Assembly: GCA_947455845.1 (NCBI GenBank)
Contig: CANGQE010000002.1
Location: 1-29,067, forward strand
Origin: Rickettsiales bacterium
GTDB lineage: Bacteria; Pseudomonadota; Alphaproteobacteria; Rickettsiales; UBA1997
DNA length: 29,067 nt
Reading direction: 5' to 3'
Part shown: positions 8,179 to 15,311 of the stretch, one piece after another
Layout of the letters: every line of letters begins with the position of its first letter
Numbering within the stretch: the first letter of the stretch is position 1
Program-made: the position numbers and the translations under genes
The notes under the pieces: generated by a model
The model's database searches: none
What the model was told of the DNA's origin: nothing
Seen by the model: only the letters and a program-made list of their open reading frames with translations

Positions 8179-8205
8179 TAGATCCTGAAACAAGTTCAGG
8201 ATGAT
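8179..8205 (-). repeat. Single GTCA-type palindrome unit (TCCTGAA stem)
   Basis: A 27-base unit read on the minus strand: ATCA, stem TCCTGAA, loop CTTGT, stem TTCAGGA, TCTA. It matches the units at 11801, 11854 and 13322 except that the leading GTCA is ATCA here. It stands alone, without an inverted partner. Confidence 0.85.
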
Positions 8206-8231
8206 GAAGTGTGGGTGGTAAAAAACGCTCG

Positions 8232-8364
8232 GAAAGCCCTCTTTGAAAAAGAGGGAGGGAGCCGCGACAGCGGCGGAAGGGTGATTTAAAATGAGCAAGT
8301 GACGGGCAAATCACCCGTCTGATCGCTACGCGATCATCCACCCTCTTTTTCAAAGAGGGCTTTC
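8232..8364 (-). repeat. 130-bp composite palindrome, copy 1
   Basis: Terminal arms of 24 bases (8232-8255 and 8341-8364) are perfect reverse complements that begin GAAAGCCCTCTTTG on the plus strand. The interior holds hairpins GCCGC/GCGGC, GGGTGATTT/AAATCACCC and GATCGC/GCGATC. Read on the minus strand it is nearly identical to copies at 17028 and 23643, differing in the 4-base loop between GCCGC and GCGGC (CGCTGTCGCG versus CGCTAACGCG). It ends two bases before the uvrB stop codon and may serve as that gene's 3' structure. Confidence 0.9.
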
Positions 8365-8366
8365 AC

Positions 8367-10352
8367 CTACATCAACAATAAACTCTCCATTTTTTTCACC
8401 TCATCTCTTAACTTCGCAGCTTTCTCAAAATCAAGATTCGTCGCGGCTTCCAGCATTTCTTTTTTTACATTCTCAATATCTCGCGCTGTTGGCATTTTTC
8501 TGCGGCTGAATTTGGCGCCTTCGGAATCTTCGGTATTTTTCTTGGTGTAAAGATTGGACAAGGCTGAACCAATTTTTTTGTAAGTAGTAGTTGGCGTAAT
8601 GCCGTGTTTTTTATTGTAGGCAATTTGAATTTTTCTTCTGCGCTCAGTTTCACTTAGGGCCGCTTTAATCGATTTTGTTTCTTTGTCCGCGTAAAGAATA
8701 ACTTTGCTTTCCGAATTACGTGCGGCGCGGCCAATGGTTTGAATTAAAGAAGTTTCGTTGCGCAAGAAACCTTCTTTGTCCGCATCTAGAATTGCCACTA
8801 AAGCACATTCAGGAATATCCAGACCTTCCCTCAATAAATTCACCCCAACTAAACAATCATATTTTCCTAAGCGTAAATTTTGGATGATCTCGATGCGATC
8901 AAGCGTATCAATGTCGGAATGCATGTAAACTACCTTCACGCCATTGTCGTTTAAATATTCCGCTAAAGCTTCTGACATTTTTTTAGTCAGAGTTGTAGCC
9001 AAGGTACGAAAGCCTTTAGCCCTTGTGGCTTGAACTTCTTTTAACAAATCTGCAACTTGTTTGGTAGCGGGACGAATCTCGCAAACCGGATCTAACAAAC
9101 CCGTAGGACGAATCACTTGCTCAATTAACTCACCATCATTTTTAGCAGTTTCATATTTTCCCGGAGTTGCCGAAACGTAAATTGTTTGCGGCTTGTAACT
9201 TTCCCATTCCGAAAATTTTAGCGGTCGGTTGTCGAGAGCGCTGGGCAAGCGAAATCCGTGATCGGTCAAATTCGACTTCCGCGCAAAATCACCTTTGTAC
9301 ATGCCGTCAACTTGCGGAATTGCTACGTGGCTTTCATCAACAAAAAGTAAGGCATCTTCCGGTAAATATTCAAATAAAGTTGGTGGCGCTGCACCGGCCG
9401 GACGACCCGTCAAATAGCGTGAATAATTTTCAATACCTTTGCAGGAACCAACTGTTAACATCATTTCCATGTCGTAAGTAGTACGCTGATTTAAACGCTG
9501 CGCTTCAACAATTTTTCCTTGGTCTTCTAAAAATTTTACTCGAATTGCCAAATCTCTTTTAATATTTGAGATGGCTGCTTGCAAGGTCTCCGCAGGAGTT
9601 ACGTAGTGCGAAGAAGGGTAAAGTGCGACCTCAGTCAGCTTAGCAAAATTCTCTCCCGTCAGCGGATCAAATTCGGTAATTTCTTCAATCTCATCGCCAA
9701 ACATCGAAATACGCCAAGCGCTCTCATCTTCGTGAGACGGAAAAACATCAATAACATCGCCTAAAACACGGAAGCTGCAACGCTCAAAAGCCAAATCATT
9801 ACGCTCATATTGCAGATCAACCAAACGTAATAAAAGTTTTTGGCGATTAATTTCTTCACCAACTTTTAAACGCAAAACCATCTTCGAATAAAAGTCAGGC
9901 GAACCAATACCGTAGATGCAAGAAACCGATGCGATCACAATGGTATCACGCCTTTCAAACAAAGCGCGCGTTGCCACGTGACGCAAACGATCAATTTGCT
10001 CGTTAATTGCAGAATCTTTTTCGATGTAAGTGTCAGATTTCGGAATGTAAGCCTCAGGCTGGTAGTAATCATAAAAAGATACAAAATACCCAATCTCATT
10101 CTCCGGAAAAAACTCCTTCATCTCCCCGTAAAGCTGCGCCGCCAGAGTTTTGTTATGTGCCATAATCATGGCCGGCCGCTGCGTGCGCTCAATAATATTA
10201 GCCATCGTAAATGTTTTTCCCGACCCCGTAATACCGAGCAAAACTTGATCTTTTTTATTTTTCTCTAACCCAGCAATAAGCTTGGCGATCGCTTGCGGCT
10301 GGTCACCAGCGGGGGAAAATTTGGAATGGATTTTGAAAGGTTTTGATGACAT
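8367..10352 (-). CDS. uvrB: UvrB, excinuclease ABC subunit B
   Basis: Damage-verification helicase of nucleotide excision repair (661 residues, Escherichia coli UvrB 673). UvrA loads it on damaged DNA and it then recruits UvrC for incision. Visible parts are Walker A GITGSGKT (40-47), the beta-hairpin region YYQPEAYIPKSDTYIEKD with the family's aromatic residues, the helicase box LLFVDESH, YVSATPG, the C-terminal helicase motifs ending IQTIGRAARN, and the UvrC-binding UVR domain at the very end (about 625-660, with LEAATNLDFEKAAKLRDEV). It is complete and typical. The stop codon is directly followed by copy 1 of the 130-bp palindrome. The DUF2188/kinase pair lies 16 bases upstream on the same strand, so these genes may be cotranscribed. 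Confidence 0.98.
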   Translation of the reverse strand: MSSKPFKIHSKFSPAGDQPQAIAKLIAGLEKNKKDQVLLGITGSGKTFTMANIIERTQRPAMIMAHNKTLAAQLYGEMKEFFPENEIGYFVSFYDYYQPEAYIPKSDTYIEKDSAINEQIDRLRHVATRALFERRDTIVIASVSCIYGIGSPDFYSKMVLRLKVGEEINRQKLLLRLVDLQYERNDLAFERCSFRVLGDVIDVFPSHEDESAWRISMFGDEIEEITEFDPLTGENFAKLTEVALYPSSHYVTPAETLQAAISNIKRDLAIRVKFLEDQGKIVEAQRLNQRTTYDMEMMLTVGSCKGIENYSRYLTGRPAGAAPPTLFEYLPEDALLFVDESHVAIPQVDGMYKGDFARKSNLTDHGFRLPSALDNRPLKFSEWESYKPQTIYVSATPGKYETAKNDGELIEQVIRPTGLLDPVCEIRPATKQVADLLKEVQATRAKGFRTLATTLTKKMSEALAEYLNDNGVKVVYMHSDIDTLDRIEIIQNLRLGKYDCLVGVNLLREGLDIPECALVAILDADKEGFLRNETSLIQTIGRAARNSESKVILYADKETKSIKAALSETERRRKIQIAYNKKHGITPTTTYKKIGSALSNLYTKKNTEDSEGAKFSRRKMPTARDIENVKKEMLEAATNLDFEKAAKLRDEVKKMESLLLM

Positions 10353-10368
10353 TTATTTTTTTATCTCC

Positions 10369-10653
10369 TTATCCGCGCGGCGGAAAAACATCTTTTTTGC
10401 AAGAATTTTTTCCCATGATTTGTCCATTCTTCCCATGGATAATGACTTCTGATTTTTGGTTTATCGCAATTTTGATGGCATGAGTTATCGCCTCTCTTTG
10501 ATTATCAAAATTTTTTGTAACTTTGCTGGAATTAGATTTTTTTACCGCCCATTCTTTGCCAGACGGAATCACGTGCTGATTAGAACTTGCAGCGCTGACA
10601 TATTTTTTTACAACATCCCCGCCTTTTGATGATCTTAATAGAGTAGCTTTCAT
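10369..10653 (-). CDS. DUF2188-family protein
   Basis: Protein of 94 residues. The first 25 residues are unlike the family. From about residue 27 it follows the DUF2188 pattern: HVIPSGKEWAVKKSNSSKVTKNF, then a helix with QREAITHAIKIAI, SEVIIHGKNGQI and the hallmark C-terminus with FPPRG. DUF2188 proteins are short, widespread and of unknown function; the fold is likely a small alpha/beta domain. The gene begins 5 bases after the stop codon of the P-loop kinase gene and no Shine-Dalgarno is visible in that gap, which points to translation coupled to the kinase. uvrB follows 16 bases downstream. Confidence 0.82.
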   Translation of the reverse strand: MKATLLRSSKGGDVVKKYVSAASSNQHVIPSGKEWAVKKSNSSKVTKNFDNQREAITHAIKIAINQKSEVIIHGKNGQIMGKNSCKKDVFPPRG

Positions 10654-10658
10654 AGCTG

Positions 10659-11327
10659 TTACTTTTTGTTAATTATCAAAGCCTTTATTTCTTCTTCCAA
10701 ACATTGTTCTTTTTCTAAGAAAGAAATCATTTCATTCTTATTTTCAAAAGAAATTTCAACAAATCCAAGTCCGTTTTCACTAATCTCAATTTGCAAATCT
10801 CCATCTGACTTTTCCGCCTCTGAAATCAAGCGGTTGTAGTAAATTAAAAGCTCAACTTCGGGATGGTTATTTGCAATCCACAGAGCAACTTTTCTTGCCC
10901 CCGAATGCGTTTCAAAAAATCTTGTCTCTGGTATCTTTCTATCTCTTTTGTGAAAAGCATTTAGACACCTAGTTAAACTGTATGGCAAGATAAAACAGAT
11001 TACGGGAGTATTTCCAGATTTTAAGATTTTTTTAATTTTAACTTTAGCCCCTTCCTCTGTCGGCAGTGTTGAATCAAAAACTATTCCGCTAATTTCTTCC
11101 GATGGATTTTCATTTTCAGTTGGACAAAATTTTGCAATAAATTCCGTCTTGCCCGAAGCACTACCTCCGCACATCAGAATTACTTTTTTTTCTTTGATTT
11201 TCTTTAATTCTTGATCGAATTTTTTGTTAGCATTTTTTGCCGATTCATAATGAAAGGCATCAGCATTTTCTGGAGAATAGCCTTGTAGAAATTCCTTTTC
11301 GTCATCGATGGAAATGACTTTATACAT
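10659..11327 (-). CDS. Zeta-toxin-like P-loop kinase
   Basis: Protein of 222 residues with a P-loop GGSASGKT (54-61, K60) after a hydrophobic strand (KKVILMC), followed by a second strand ending GIVFDSTL (82-88, D85 as the likely metal or base residue) and the segment VICFILPY with nearby arginines (RDRKIPETR). This order matches the zeta-toxin/AAA-type small kinase group; zeta toxins phosphorylate UDP-N-acetyl sugars and stop growth. The N-terminal 45 residues (an acidic, tyrosine-containing extension) and the acidic C-terminus are not familiar. There is no recognisable epsilon-type antitoxin; its only partner is the DUF2188 gene 5 bases downstream. Whether it is a toxin or an ordinary kinase cannot be decided from sequence. 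Confidence 0.6.
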   Translation of the reverse strand: MYKVISIDDEKEFLQGYSPENADAFHYESAKNANKKFDQELKKIKEKKVILMCGGSASGKTEFIAKFCPTENENPSEEISGIVFDSTLPTEEGAKVKIKKILKSGNTPVICFILPYSLTRCLNAFHKRDRKIPETRFFETHSGARKVALWIANNHPEVELLIYYNRLISEAEKSDGDLQIEISENGLGFVEISFENKNEMISFLEKEQCLEEEIKALIINKK

Positions 11328-11360
11328 CTAAATACATCTCACAAATTGGTGATTTGAGAA

Positions 11361-11434
11361 TGGAGCGGGTGAAGGGAATCGAACCCTCACGGCCAGCTTG
11401 GAAGGCTGGAACTCTACCGTTGAGCTACACCCGC
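11361..11434 (-). tRNA. tRNA-Gly (TCC)
   Basis: Minus-strand cloverleaf: acceptor GCGGGTG/CACCCGC, D-arm GCTC AACGGTA GAGT, anticodon stem CCAGC/GCTGG with loop CTTCCAA (TCC, glycine), T-loop TTCGATT, discriminator T and encoded CCA (11363-11361). It follows tRNA-Tyr on the same strand, a pairing common in bacteria, here separated by two hairpin repeats. Confidence 0.95.
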
Positions 11435-11440
11435 CTACGC

Positions 11441-11538
11441 CTGAAGGCTACGGCGGGCAGGCCCGCCAAGGCTTCAGCATAAACTTTATTTTGCCATGGA
11501 GGCTTGCCATCCGTAGCTCGCTTGCGAGCGAAGGATGG
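11441..11538. repeat. Two hairpin repeats between tRNA-Gly and tRNA-Tyr
   Basis: First hairpin (11441-11477): outer CTGAAG/CTTCAG and inner GGCGGGC/GCCCGCC around two bases. Second (11507-11538): CCATCC/GGATGG outside and GCTCGC/GCGAGC inside. The second repeats, on the minus strand, the TTCGCT...AGCTACGG skeleton seen near 7901-7929 with a different outer stem. Its right arm includes the bases encoding the CCA of tRNA-Tyr, so the repeat abuts the mature tRNA end. Confidence 0.75.
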
Positions 11539-11621
11539 TGGAGAAGGCAGGATTTGAACCTGCGAACGCTTGCGCGGACAGATTTACAGTCTGTTGCCAT
11601 TGACCACTCGGCCACTTCTCC
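11536..11621 (-). tRNA. tRNA-Tyr (GTA)
   Basis: Class II tRNA of 86 bases including CCA: acceptor GGAGAAG/CTTCTCC, D-arm beginning GGCCGAGTGGTC, anticodon loop CTGTAAA with GTA, a long variable arm (CCGCGCAAGCG), T-loop TTCAAAT, discriminator A and encoded CCA. It is the upstream member of a Tyr-Gly tRNA unit on the minus strand. Confidence 0.95.
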
Positions 11622-11628
11622 GTTGGTT

Positions 11629-11649
11629 AAAAAAACCTTAGGTTTTTTT
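11629..11649. repeat. A/T-tract palindrome upstream of tRNA-Tyr
   Basis: AAAAAAACCT and AGGTTTTTTT are perfect reverse complements around one T. The tract lies 8 bases upstream of the tRNA-Tyr 5' end on the minus strand. It has the form of a weak bidirectional terminator or a bent/cruciform tract; the role is unknown. Confidence 0.5.
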
Positions 11650-11661
11650 AGTTTAGTCGAA

Positions 11662-11704
11662 TTGATTAGGGCGAAAGCGGTTCCGCCCATAATCAATAAT
11701 TTTT
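11662..11704 (+). terminator. Hairpin with plus-strand T tract (role uncertain)
   Basis: TTGATTAGGGCG (11662-11673) pairs with CGCCC-a-TAATCAA (11684-11696), 12 pairs with one bulged A, and is followed on the plus strand by TAATTTTT. It looks like an intrinsic terminator for plus-strand transcription, but no plus-strand gene lies upstream; it could guard against antisense transcription into the moeB region. From 11705 to 11800 nothing further is seen. Confidence 0.4.
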
Positions 11705-11800
11705 AAAATTTTTTGGAAAAATTAAAAAGAGCGAGGCTTTCTAAGTGAGGGTAATTTGAAAGTCAATTAGGGCAGTTAAATACTGTGAAATATTTATTAA

Positions 11801-11890
11801 GCGGATAGATCCTGAAACAAGTTCAGGATGACAGTTCTTTTACCGTTCCCCCCGAATTGTCATCCTGAACTTGTTTCAGGATCTATTCGC
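11801..11890. repeat. Inverted pair of GTCA-headed palindromes (TCCTGAA stem)
   Basis: Arms 11801-11837 and 11854-11890 are reverse complements over 37 bases with two differences, both of which remain G-U pairs in RNA. Each arm contains a unit GTCA-TCCTGAA-CTTGT-TTCAGGA-TCTA. It lies 8 bases beyond the moeB stop codon and probably ends or protects that transcript before the tRNA-Tyr unit. Confidence 0.9.
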
Positions 11891-11898
11891 AAACTCAA

Positions 11899-12651
11899 TC
11901 ACGAGCAAACTTTACAAGTCTGACTCTTTTTCAAACTAACTTTCCGAAATTCATTTTTCAAAAAATCAGAAATCAAAATTTTACCAACTAAACTTTCACC
12001 TATTCCCAAAATTTCCTTAATTGTTGTAGTCGCTTGCAGAGCGCCGATTGTACCCGCAACCGACCCCAAAATACCTTTTTCAGAAAGCGGTAATGAAAAA
12101 TTTTCATCAACAATATTTGAATTAAAACAGGCGTAGCAAGGATTGTTTTTTTCGTAAGCTTTGAACACCGAAACCTGCCCCAGAAACCCTTTTACCGCAG
12201 CAAAAATTAACGGTTTTTTTTGCTCGAAACAAATTTCATTAATGATGAAACGCGTCGGAAAATTGTCGGTAGCATCTAAAATAAAATCGTAATTAGCACT
12301 GATTTTTCTGAGACTATCCTTAGTCGCCCGCTCACTAAAAATTTCTAAATTTACATCGGGATTGAGTGCTGAGATTTTTTCTTTGGCGCTAGAAACTTTT
12401 TTTTGTCCCAAATTTTTTACATTGTGTATCACTTGGCGCTGTAGGTTAGAAATCTCCACCACATCATCATCAATCACACCGATATTGCCAACTCCAGCCG
12501 CCGCTAAATAAAATAAAACCGGCGAGCCCAGCCCACCAGCGCCGATTACCAAAACTCGCGCGCGCAACAATTTTTCCTGACCTTCTTCGGTAATTTCAGG
12601 AAGGATGGTGTTGCGTAAATAGCGTTGTTTTTGTTGTTCGGTTAGTGACAT
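11899..12651 (-). CDS. moeB: MoeB/ThiF/HesA-family E1-like adenylyltransferase
   Basis: Enzyme of 250 residues that adenylates the C-terminal glycine of a ubiquitin-like sulfur carrier (MoaD in molybdopterin synthesis, ThiS in thiazole synthesis). It shows RYLRNTILPEI at the start (family arginine), the nucleotide loop GAGGLGS (37-43), DDDVVEISNLQRQ (61-73), DATDNFPTR (126-134), and the structural zinc cysteines as CYAC (172-175) and CKVC (246-249). Length fits MoeB/ThiF without the C-terminal rhodanese domain. No moaD, thiS or moaE gene is near, so MoeB and ThiF cannot be separated; the symbol is provisional. dut lies upstream on the same strand behind a 181-bp repeat. Confidence 0.88.
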   Translation of the reverse strand: MSLTEQQKQRYLRNTILPEITEEGQEKLLRARVLVIGAGGLGSPVLFYLAAAGVGNIGVIDDDVVEISNLQRQVIHNVKNLGQKKVSSAKEKISALNPDVNLEIFSERATKDSLRKISANYDFILDATDNFPTRFIINEICFEQKKPLIFAAVKGFLGQVSVFKAYEKNNPCYACFNSNIVDENFSLPLSEKGILGSVAGTIGALQATTTIKEILGIGESLVGKILISDFLKNEFRKVSLKKSQTCKVCS

Positions 12652-12667
12652 TAAATCTCGAATTAAA

Positions 12668-12848
12668 AAGCCCTCTTTGCGAAAAAAACTATATACTTAA
12701 GTGGCCATCTCGTCACGTCATTGCGAGCGTAGCGCGGCAATCCATGTTCCTACGCGTGACGAGATGGATTGCCGCGCTACGCTCGCAATGACGTGACGAG
12801 TTTGTGCTGGAAACTTAAGCGCATAGTTTCCTTTAAAAAAGAGGGCTT
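12668..12848. repeat. Nested repeat: GTCA-palindrome pair inside an AAGCCCTCTTT-ended element
   Basis: The inner part is a perfect 37-base inverted repeat (12709-12745 and 12764-12800) containing GTCA-TTGCGAGCG-TAG-CGCGGCAA-TCCA units. The outer part (12668-12708 and 12801-12848) is an imperfect inverted repeat ending in AAGCCCTCTTT/AAGAGGGCTT and containing matching AACTAT and CTTAAG blocks. The outer ends are the same as those of the 130-bp composite palindrome. It fills the gap between dut and moeB. Confidence 0.85.
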
Positions 12849-12852
12849 CCAG

Positions 12853-13296
12853 TTAGTGGCCAGTCGAGCCAAACCCACCAGCTCCGCGCACTGTTTCGTC
12901 CAAACTCTCAACTTCAGCAACTTTGGCTTGAATGCAAGCCGCAATCACAACTTGTGCAATTCTCATGCCGCGAGTAATCGTGAAATCAACTTGCGAATGG
13001 TTAATTAAAATTACGCAAACTTCGCCGCGATAGTCGGAGTCAATGGTACCGGGAGTGTTTAAAACTGTAATGCCATTTTTTAACGCAAGGCCGGATCTCG
13101 GGCGCACTTGCGCTTCAAAGCCTTCTTCCAATGCAATTGAAATTCCGGTTTTAACTAATTTTATTTCACCTGATTTAATCACCATCGGCTCTTCAATTGC
13201 CGCCATTAAATCCATTCCGGCGCTTCCGGAGGTTTCGTATTTAGGCAGAGGCAGGTCTTTACCATTTTCTAGTTTTTTGATTTTTAGGATTGTCAT
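12853..13296 (-). CDS. dut: Deoxyuridine triphosphatase (dUTPase)
   Basis: Homotrimeric dUTPase of 147 residues, normal length. It hydrolyses dUTP to dUMP and pyrophosphate, keeps uracil out of DNA and supplies thymidylate synthesis. All five family motifs are present in order: AGMDLMA (1), PRSGLALK (2, phosphate-binding), GTIDSDYRGEV (3, with catalytic aspartate and substrate tyrosine), RIAQVV (4), and the C-terminal arm RGAGGFGSTGH (5). The start is preceded by AAAGAA at a short distance, an acceptable weak ribosome-binding site. It is followed by the nested repeat and then moeB. Confidence 0.97.
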   Translation of the reverse strand: MTILKIKKLENGKDLPLPKYETSGSAGMDLMAAIEEPMVIKSGEIKLVKTGISIALEEGFEAQVRPRSGLALKNGITVLNTPGTIDSDYRGEVCVILINHSQVDFTITRGMRIAQVVIAACIQAKVAEVESLDETVRGAGGFGSTGH

Positions 13297-13321
13297 TTCT
13301 TTAAGTTTTGTATTTGAGAGA

Positions 13322-13348
13322 TAGATCCTGAAACAAGTTCAGGATGAC
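13322..13348 (-). repeat. Single GTCA-headed palindrome unit (TCCTGAA stem)
   Basis: On the minus strand: GTCA-TCCTGAA-CTTGT-TTCAGGA-TCTA, 27 bases, without an inverted partner. It lies upstream of dut and of petA. The flank after it (AGTGTGGGAAG) resembles the flank of the CCCCGCA-type pair at 1836-1846. Confidence 0.88.
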
Positions 13349-13473
13349 AGTGTGGGAAGTGAGAGAATTATCGTCACTAATTCACCCTTCGGGAAATTTC
13401 ATGGTTGATAAATTTGCTCAAGCGAATAAAAAACGCGACTCTTTTTTCCCTTACGAAAATTTCTTTTAAAAAC

Positions 13474-14004
13474 ATGTCCGAAAAATCTCTTTCCCCGAAA
13501 GATGAAAGCCGTCGAAAATTGCTTACGACAACCGCTTACACAGCTGCCGGCATTGGTGCCGCTTGTGCAATTCTTCCATTCATCGACAGCATGAATCCGT
13601 CCAGTGACGTACAAGCATTGGCATCAACTGAAGTTGATCTTACCAACATTAAACTTGGTGAAGAAAAAAAAGTAATGTGGCGCGGTAAGCCAGTTTCAAT
13701 TAGAAGACGCACTCCGCAAGAAATTGAAGAAGCCGAAAAAGTTGATTTGGCTGAATTACGCGATCCGCAACAAGATTCTGAGCGCGTTAAACCCGGCAAG
13801 GCTGAATGGTTAGTAACCATTGAAATTTGCACTCACTTAGGTTGCATTCCAATCGCCGGACAAGGCGACTACAAAGGCTGGTTCTGCCCATGCCACGGTT
13901 CGCAATACGACACTTCGGCTCGAATTAGAAAAGGCCCAGCACCAAAAAATTTAGAAATTCCTCCTTACGAATTTGTTTCGGATACAAAAATTAAAATCGG
14001 CTAG
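13474..14004 (+). CDS. petA: Ubiquinol-cytochrome c reductase Rieske iron-sulfur subunit
   Basis: Rieske [2Fe-2S] protein of the cytochrome bc1 complex (176 residues from the chosen ATG). It takes one electron from ubiquinol and passes it to cytochrome c1 in the periplasm. The N-terminus SRRKLL (residues 12-17) followed by a hydrophobic helix (about 20-40) is a twin-arginine signal anchor, as in bacterial Rieske proteins. Cluster ligands are CTHLGC (119-124: C119, H121) and CPCHGS (138-143: C138, H141), with C124 and C140 for the disulfide. The frame is open further upstream to 13405 from a non-ATG codon, but the Tat signal follows directly after the ATG at 13474. It heads the petA-petB-(alkyltransferase)-petC-nuoE run. 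Confidence 0.95.
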   Translation: MSEKSLSPKDESRRKLLTTTAYTAAGIGAACAILPFIDSMNPSSDVQALASTEVDLTNIKLGEEKKVMWRGKPVSIRRRTPQEIEEAEKVDLAELRDPQQDSERVKPGKAEWLVTIEICTHLGCIPIAGQGDYKGWFCPCHGSQYDTSARIRKGPAPKNLEIPPYEFVSDTKIKIG

Positions 14005-14063
14005 CCGCTTACGCTCATTCGAGCTACAGCGCGCCAAGACCACCTACTTAAAAATAATGATTT

Positions 14064-15311
14064 ATGTCTAATCACATTGAAAACGACTTTCCAAAAAGTC
14101 TTACTGAAACGTCAAAAGTTGCCAAGTGGGTTAATGACCGCTTGCCGATTATTTCGACAATTGAAAACACGCTTTTCAAACATCCTTATCCTAAAAATTT
14201 AAGTTACTGGTGGAGCTTCGGATCAATTGCCGGCATCGCTTTAGTGGTGCAAATATTGAGCGGACTTTTCCTGTCGATGCACTACGTCGCCAACACCGAA
14301 ATGGCTTTCGATTCTGTCGAGCACATCATGCGCGAAGTGCGCTACGGTTGGCTTTTGCGCTACATTCACGCCGTCGGAGCTTCGATGTTTTTCGTGGCAC
14401 TTTACGCCCACATCGCCCGCGGCCTTTATTACGGCTCTTACAAAGCGCCACGTGAAATTTTGTGGTGGGTAGGAATTGTAATTTTCTTACTAACCATGGC
14501 TACCGCCTTCATGGGTTACGTTTTACCTTGGGGACAAATGAGTTTCTGGGGAGCTACCGTAATTACTAATTTATTTTCGGCACTTCCTGTAGTTGGAAAA
14601 TCAATCGTAACTTGGTTGTGGGGCGGTTACTCCGTTGACAATCCAACCCTAAATCGCTTCTTCTCTTTACACTTTTTACTACCTTTCGTAATTGTCGGCG
14701 TAGTTTTAATTCACTTGGTTTCGCTTCACACTGTAGGCTCCAACAACCCTACCGGCGTTGAGATCAAAACTAAAAAAGATGCCATTCCATTCCACCCTTA
14801 CTTCACCATTAAAGACATGTTGGGTTTCGTCGTCTTCTTTTTAGTTTTCGGATATTTCCTATTTTTCTACCCTAATTCTCTAGGACATCCCGACAATTAC
14901 ATCCCTGCCAACCCAATGGTAACACCGGCCCACATCGTTCCTGAATGGTACTTCCTACCATTTTACGCGATCCTGCGCGCTGTACCAGACAAGCTTGGTG
15001 GTGTTTTAATGATGTTCGGCGCCATTGCTTTACTTTTCGCCTTACCATTCTTAGACCGCAGCACCGTTAAGTCGGGAGCTTACCGTCCACTTTTCAAAAA
15101 GGTTTTTTGGTTATTTATTTTGAACTTCCTATTTTTAGGTTGGCTTGGTAAATCTCCTGCCGAAGGCTGGTACATCTGGGCTTCGCGTCTAACCACTCTT
15201 TACTACTACGCTTACTTTTTGGTAATTTTACCGAATCTTCCTAAATTCGAAAAAGCCTTAGCGATTCCTGAATCAATCGACGCCGACTACAAAAATAAGC
15301 ATCATGATTAG
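14064..15311 (+). CDS. petB: Cytochrome b of the bc1 complex
   Basis: Membrane core of ubiquinol-cytochrome c reductase, 415 residues, with eight or so membrane helices. The four haem ligands fall at H102/H116 and H203/H217, each pair 14 residues apart as required for the two b haems. The quinol-oxidation motif PEWY is present (VPEWYFLPFYAILR), as is the GYVLPWGQMSFWGA loop. It starts 59 bases after petA; the gap holds a short palindromic fragment (about 14005-14036, CCGCTTACGCT...GCGCGCC) that does not break the operon. The stop codon overlaps the start of the alkyltransferase gene by 8 bases. Confidence 0.97.
   Translation: MSNHIENDFPKSLTETSKVAKWVNDRLPIISTIENTLFKHPYPKNLSYWWSFGSIAGIALVVQILSGLFLSMHYVANTEMAFDSVEHIMREVRYGWLLRYIHAVGASMFFVALYAHIARGLYYGSYKAPREILWWVGIVIFLLTMATAFMGYVLPWGQMSFWGATVITNLFSALPVVGKSIVTWLWGGYSVDNPTLNRFFSLHFLLPFVIVGVVLIHLVSLHTVGSNNPTGVEIKTKKDAIPFHPYFTIKDMLGFVVFFLVFGYFLFFYPNSLGHPDNYIPANPMVTPAHIVPEWYFLPFYAILRAVPDKLGGVLMMFGAIALLFALPFLDRSTVKSGAYRPLFKKVFWLFILNFLFLGWLGKSPAEGWYIWASRLTTLYYYAYFLVILPNLPKFEKALAIPESIDADYKNKHHD

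Noticed and set aside
8138..8353. 71-codon minus-strand frame between tRNA-Met and uvrB
   Set aside because: It consists almost wholly of the 130-bp palindrome and a GTCA-type unit; repeat DNA, not a gene.
11398..11706. 102-codon plus-strand frame across the tRNA-Gly/tRNA-Tyr region
   Set aside because: It runs antisense through two tRNA genes and hairpin repeats; the QDLNLRTLARTDLQSVAI-like peptide is the well-known false product of antisense tRNA reading.
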